Source: Firmicutes bacterium UBA5227
GTDB taxonomy: Bacteria; Bacillota; Clostridia; Tissierellales; Sedimentibacteraceae
Assembly: GCA_002409285.1 (NCBI GenBank)
Contig: DHUT01000005.1
Coordinates: 1 to 24,943 of the forward strand
Direction: 5' to 3'
DNA length: 24,943 nt
The notes beneath the pieces were generated by a model that was given only the letters and a program-made list of their open reading frames with translations, was not told the DNA's origin and made no database searches. Positions 21,397 through 24,943 of this stretch are shown in pieces. Made by a program: the position numbers and the translations under genes. Positions within the stretch are counted from its first letter, which is position 1. Each line of letters begins with the position of its first letter.

Positions 21397-24300
21397 GCAA
21401 AATTTTGTTTGAGCAGTTTCAAAAGACGGATAAATTTAAAAGAGTAGTTGAAAATTACAGAGACGGCAAACGCCAGCTCATTCAGGGTGTCAATGAAGAA
21501 AGCATGGCTTTTCTTGTGTGCAATTTATTGGATTGTGCGGCTGATAAAATCCTTCTTATAACGAGTAATGAAACTAAAGCAAGAAAGTTCGAGGATGAAA
21601 TAAGGGCATACACAAATTATGGTGACAGGCTTCAGCCCAAGGAATTTTTATTGTACAACGTTGATGCCCTAAGCAGGGATGTGGAATACAAAAGGGCTGA
21701 TGTCCTTGATAAAATTATAAATTCCAAAAAATCAGTGGTTACAGCTTCTGTAAATTCGGTTATAACAAGGGTACTGCCTAAAGATAGATTTAAGGATTCT
21801 GTTATAGAATTAAAATATGGAAACAGCTATGATTTAAATGAGCTTAAGAGCAGCCTGGTGAATCTGAAGTATGAACGGGTGGATGTTATAGAAGGCATCG
21901 GGCAATTTTCTGTCAGGGGAGGAATTGTTGATGTTTTTTCTCCTTCGGAATCAAACCCTGTCAGAATTGAATTTTTTGATGATGAAATTGATTCAATACG
22001 GTCAGTGGATCTCATAACTCAGCGTTCTGTCAAAAACTTAAAATCTGTCAGAATAATTCCCTGCAGCGATATAGTGTTCCGTAAGGATGAAATAAAAAAG
22101 GTATTATCTGAAATAGACAAGGATTATCAAAACAGGATAAACAAAATCAAGGATTTGCAAAACAGCAGAGAGGTTGAAAAAAATCTTAACAGCCTCTACA
22201 GCTATTACCGTGAAAAATTGAGCAGCGGACTTCAATTGGAAAATGCCGATCTCATGGTTCCTTTCGCAAGGGACAGCTTTGTGAGCATACTGGATTACTT
22301 TGGTGATGATTTCATACTTGTTCTGGATGAACCCGAAAGAATATTTGAAGAATTAAAAGGTTTTAATGAAAGCTTTGAATTGAAATACGGTGAATTATTT
22401 GAAAAAGGCGAAATATTCACGAAACAGAGTAAATTGTACCTCGATGCACAGGATTTGAAGTCAAAAATATCTGAAAAACCATTTATATCTGTAAATGGCA
22501 GGGAAAAAACTTTTAGAACTGATGATTCTGTCTCGCTGCTATTTAAGGAAGCCCCCTCATATTACGGAAAGATGGAGGACCTGTCTAAGGATCTAAACAG
22601 GCTGAAGTATAAAGGGTACAAGGTTGCCATAGTGCTTTCTTCCAATGAAGGATGCCAGAAGCTTCACAGCATATTAAATGACTATGAATGTACAACAACA
22701 TTATCAAAGGATGCCAATATTGCAGCGGAAAGCGGACAAGTGATAATTGTTCCCGGAGAATTGAAAAAAGGCTTCGAATATTATGATAATAAAATACTGG
22801 TGCTCACTGAGAATGAAGTATTAGGTTCTCTCCGGAAAAAGCCTCATAAGCCTAAAAAGCAGAAAGGCTCTAAGATTGAAGTTTTTACAGATTTAAAGGT
22901 TGGGGACTATGTGGTGCATGAGCACCATGGAATCGGACAATATGTGGGGATTGAAAAAATAGAGGTCCAGAATATCAAGAAAGACTACCTGTGTATCAAG
23001 TACAAGGGTGAGGATAAGCTTTATGTTCCGGTGGATCAGATGTCCCTGATTCAAAAATATATTGGTTCCGACTCGGAGAAACCCAGGCTTAATAAAATGG
23101 GAAGCGCAGAATGGGTAAAAACCAAGGAGCGATCAAAAGCAGCAATAGAAAATATGGCTGCCGACCTTGTAAAGCTATATGCGCAGAGAAAGGTTGTCAA
23201 GGGTTATGCTTTTTCGCCTGATACAGAATGGCAGAAGGAGTTCGAATACAAGTTTCCTTTTCAGGAAACAGATGACCAGCTGCGATGTATAAAAGAAATC
23301 AAGAAAGACATGGAAAAGCCTGTAAGCATGGACAGACTGCTTTGCGGGGATGTGGGCTTCGGAAAAACCGAGGTGGCTATGAGGGCAGCTTTCAAAGCGG
23401 TTATGGATTCAAAGCAGGTTGCAATACTTGTTCCTACAACCATATTGGCACAGCAGCATTATTCCAACTTAATTGACAGGTTCAGGGGCTATCCGATAAA
23501 GATTGAAATGTTGTCAAGATTCAGAACTCCCCACCAGCAGGCTAAGGTTATCAATGATTTAAATAAAGGAATGGTTGATATTGTCGTAGGCACACATAAG
23601 CTGCTGGCTAAGGATTTGAAGTTTAAGGATTTAGGCCTTTTAATAATTGATGAAGAGCAGAGATTCGGAGTTAAACACAAGGAACTTATCAAGCAGCTTA
23701 AAACGAACATAGATGTATTGACGCTTTCGGCTACGCCGATTCCAAGAACGCTTCATATGTCGATGATTGGCATCAGAGACATGAGCATTATATCAGAGCC
23801 GCCGGGAGACAGGCTGCCTATTCAGACCTATGTTATAGAACATAATGAAGGAATTATTAAAGATGCAATTGAAAAAGAAATTTTAAGAGGCGGGCAGGTC
23901 TACTATGTTCATAACAGAGTAATTGATATTGACAATACTGCGTCAAAGCTTCAGAAGCTTGTCCCTTCTGCAAGAATAGCAGTTGCTCACGGGCAGATGA
24001 GCGAAAGGCATCTTGAAAATATAATGCTGGAATTTGTTCAAAAGGAGTATGATATATTGGTATGCACCACAATTATAGAAACAGGAATGGATATTCCCAA
24101 TGTGAATACTCTTATTATTGACAATGCCGACCATTTGGGACTTTCTCAGCTATACCAGCTAAGGGGGCGTATCGGCAGGTCAAACAAAGTATCCTTTGCT
24201 TATCTGACTTACGAAAAGGATAAAATGCTTTCTGAGGTGGCAGATAAAAGGCTCAAGGCTATTAAAGAATTTACGGAATTTGGTTCGGGTTTTAAAATAG

Positions 24301-24943
24301 CAATGAGGGACTTGGAAATAAGAGGGTGCGGAAATATACTGGGAGCTGAACAGCACGGACATATGCTGGCAATAGGTTATGATTTGTATGTTAAGTTCTT
24401 AGACAGGGCAGTTAAAGAATTACAGGGAAATATAAATGAAGATGTGGATATTGAAACATCTGTGGATTTAAGTGTGGATGGATATATTCCCTCAACATAT
24501 ATAGAAAATGAAGAGCAAAAAATAGAGATATACAAAAAAATTGCGGCAACCACAAGTAAAGAAGACACTTATGATATTACAGAAGAAATTATTGACCGAT
24601 TTGGAAATCCGCCAAAACAGGTTGACAATCTGCTTAAAATATCTTACATTAAATCATTGTGTCAAAAGCTTCATGTAAAATCCATTACTCAAACAGGTAT
24701 TACGGTAAATATTGAATTAAATTCGGGAAATGATCTGAACCAGGACATAATAGGTTTCCTGATTGAAAACTTCAATACAAAAATAAAATTTGACGTTTCT
24801 AAAGAGCCTGTTATTAAATATAGATTAGATTCCGCAGAGCAGCAGGTTATACTTGCGGAACTGGAAAAATTCTTTGAAATATTAAACAACTATAAAGCAG
24901 GTTTAAAGGAATCTGTTAGGGAGGAAAAGTTTGAAACAAATAT
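21393..24943 (+). CDS. mfd: Transcription-repair coupling factor Mfd (3' end off the window)
   Basis: 1183 codons are open to the right edge with no stop. Mfd is a DNA translocase that removes RNA polymerase stalled at lesions and recruits UvrA. The N-terminal UvrB-like region (about 1-350) includes GQFSVRGGIVDVFSP. The RNA polymerase interaction domain starts near residue 504 (GDYVVHEHHGIGQYVGI). The RecG-like motor has Walker A GDVGFGKT at 652-659, the DEEQ box at 753-756 (IIDEEQRFG), SATPIPRTLHMSMIGIRDMS, and the motif VI region QLRGRIGRS. The C-terminal UvrA-masking domain (from about 1030) is seen in SVDGYIPSTYIENEEQKIE. Family length is about 1150-1180, so only a few codons are missing. 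AAGGGTG before the ATG and the ATGA overlap with pth support the start. Confidence 0.97.
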   Translation, partial: MSKILFEQFQKTDKFKRVVENYRDGKRQLIQGVNEESMAFLVCNLLDCAADKILLITSNETKARKFEDEIRAYTNYGDRLQPKEFLLYNVDALSRDVEYKRADVLDKIINSKKSVVTASVNSVITRVLPKDRFKDSVIELKYGNSYDLNELKSSLVNLKYERVDVIEGIGQFSVRGGIVDVFSPSESNPVRIEFFDDEIDSIRSVDLITQRSVKNLKSVRIIPCSDIVFRKDEIKKVLSEIDKDYQNRINKIKDLQNSREVEKNLNSLYSYYREKLSSGLQLENADLMVPFARDSFVSILDYFGDDFILVLDEPERIFEELKGFNESFELKYGELFEKGEIFTKQSKLYLDAQDLKSKISEKPFISVNGREKTFRTDDSVSLLFKEAPSYYGKMEDLSKDLNRLKYKGYKVAIVLSSNEGCQKLHSILNDYECTTTLSKDANIAAESGQVIIVPGELKKGFEYYDNKILVLTENEVLGSLRKKPHKPKKQKGSKIEVFTDLKVGDYVVHEHHGIGQYVGIEKIEVQNIKKDYLCIKYKGEDKLYVPVDQMSLIQKYIGSDSEKPRLNKMGSAEWVKTKERSKAAIENMAADLVKLYAQRKVVKGYAFSPDTEWQKEFEYKFPFQETDDQLRCIKEIKKDMEKPVSMDRLLCGDVGFGKTEVAMRAAFKAVMDSKQVAILVPTTILAQQHYSNLIDRFRGYPIKIEMLSRFRTPHQQAKVINDLNKGMVDIVVGTHKLLAKDLKFKDLGLLIIDEEQRFGVKHKELIKQLKTNIDVLTLSATPIPRTLHMSMIGIRDMSIISEPPGDRLPIQTYVIEHNEGIIKDAIEKEILRGGQVYYVHNRVIDIDNTASKLQKLVPSARIAVAHGQMSERHLENIMLEFVQKEYDILVCTTIIETGMDIPNVNTLIIDNADHLGLSQLYQLRGRIGRSNKVSFAYLTYEKDKMLSEVADKRLKAIKEFTEFGSGFKIAMRDLEIRGCGNILGAEQHGHMLAIGYDLYVKFLDRAVKELQGNINEDVDIETSVDLSVDGYIPSTYIENEEQKIEIYKKIAATTSKEDTYDITEEIIDRFGNPPKQVDNLLKISYIKSLCQKLHVKSITQTGITVNIELNSGNDLNQDIIGFLIENFNTKIKFDVSKEPVIKYRLDSAEQQVILAELEKFFEILNNYKAGLKESVREEKFETN
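24931..24943 (+). CDS. Possible start of the gene after mfd (partial)
   Basis: AGGGAGG at 24918-24924 lies 6 bases before a TTG at 24931, giving a reading frame that begins M-K-Q-I. The frame differs from mfd and would overlap its last codons. Only four codons are inside the window, so no product can be named. It could also be a chance G-rich stretch in the mfd tail. Confidence 0.3.

Overview
The window looks like core chromosome of a low-GC, endospore-forming, Gram-positive Clostridia-type bacterium; this is an inference from gene content. Supporting points are a leucine T-box ahead of leuS, PurR, SpoVG, a GEMM-I (c-di-GMP) riboswitch, an LPXTG surface protein with its sortase, AT-rich intergenic DNA, near-consensus sigma-A promoters with 17-bp spacers, and frequent GGAGG ribosome binding sites. 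I see no tRNA or rRNA genes, CRISPR array or intact insertion sequence.

Layout. (1) 1-1540: a YigZ/IMPACT-family protein and a YebC/PmpR-family regulator. (2) 1541-3230: a HicA toxin C-terminal remnant, then the manganese exporter MntP and an XRE regulator on the minus strand. A divergent small Cro-like HTH gene shares a palindromic operator region with the XRE gene. (3) 3240-5840: an Mrp/NBP35 P-loop Fe-S carrier with a DUF134 HTH protein, and a convergent YibE/F membrane protein. (4) 5860-8617: the T-box leader (CTC specifier) and leuS. (5) 8630-15680: the most interesting block. A promoter, a GEMM-I riboswitch and an intrinsic terminator precede an HTH-TPR (RRNPP-like) regulator. A 1550-residue LPXTG adhesin with five SpaA/Cna-B domains and a dedicated sortase follow. 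(6) 15680-17975: free methionine-(R)-sulfoxide reductase, a DUF4397 protein with a sigma-K-like promoter (probable spore-coat protein), and an aspartate/glutamate racemase. (7) 17990-24943: purR, spoVG, glmU, pth and mfd, a compressed form of the Bacillus purR-spoVG-glmU-prs-pth-mfd neighbourhood. mfd runs to the right edge with no stop, and a possible next gene start lies in the last 13 bases.

How it fits together. Most genes are housekeeping: translation (LeuRS, Pth), cell-wall precursor synthesis (GlmU), purine control (PurR) and transcription-coupled repair (Mfd). The accessory unit is the surface-protein island. Its riboswitch aptamer shares bases with the terminator, so c-di-GMP is predicted to permit read-through into the HTH-TPR regulator, which may control the adhesin and sortase. 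That chain is inference; the individual elements are visible in the sequence.
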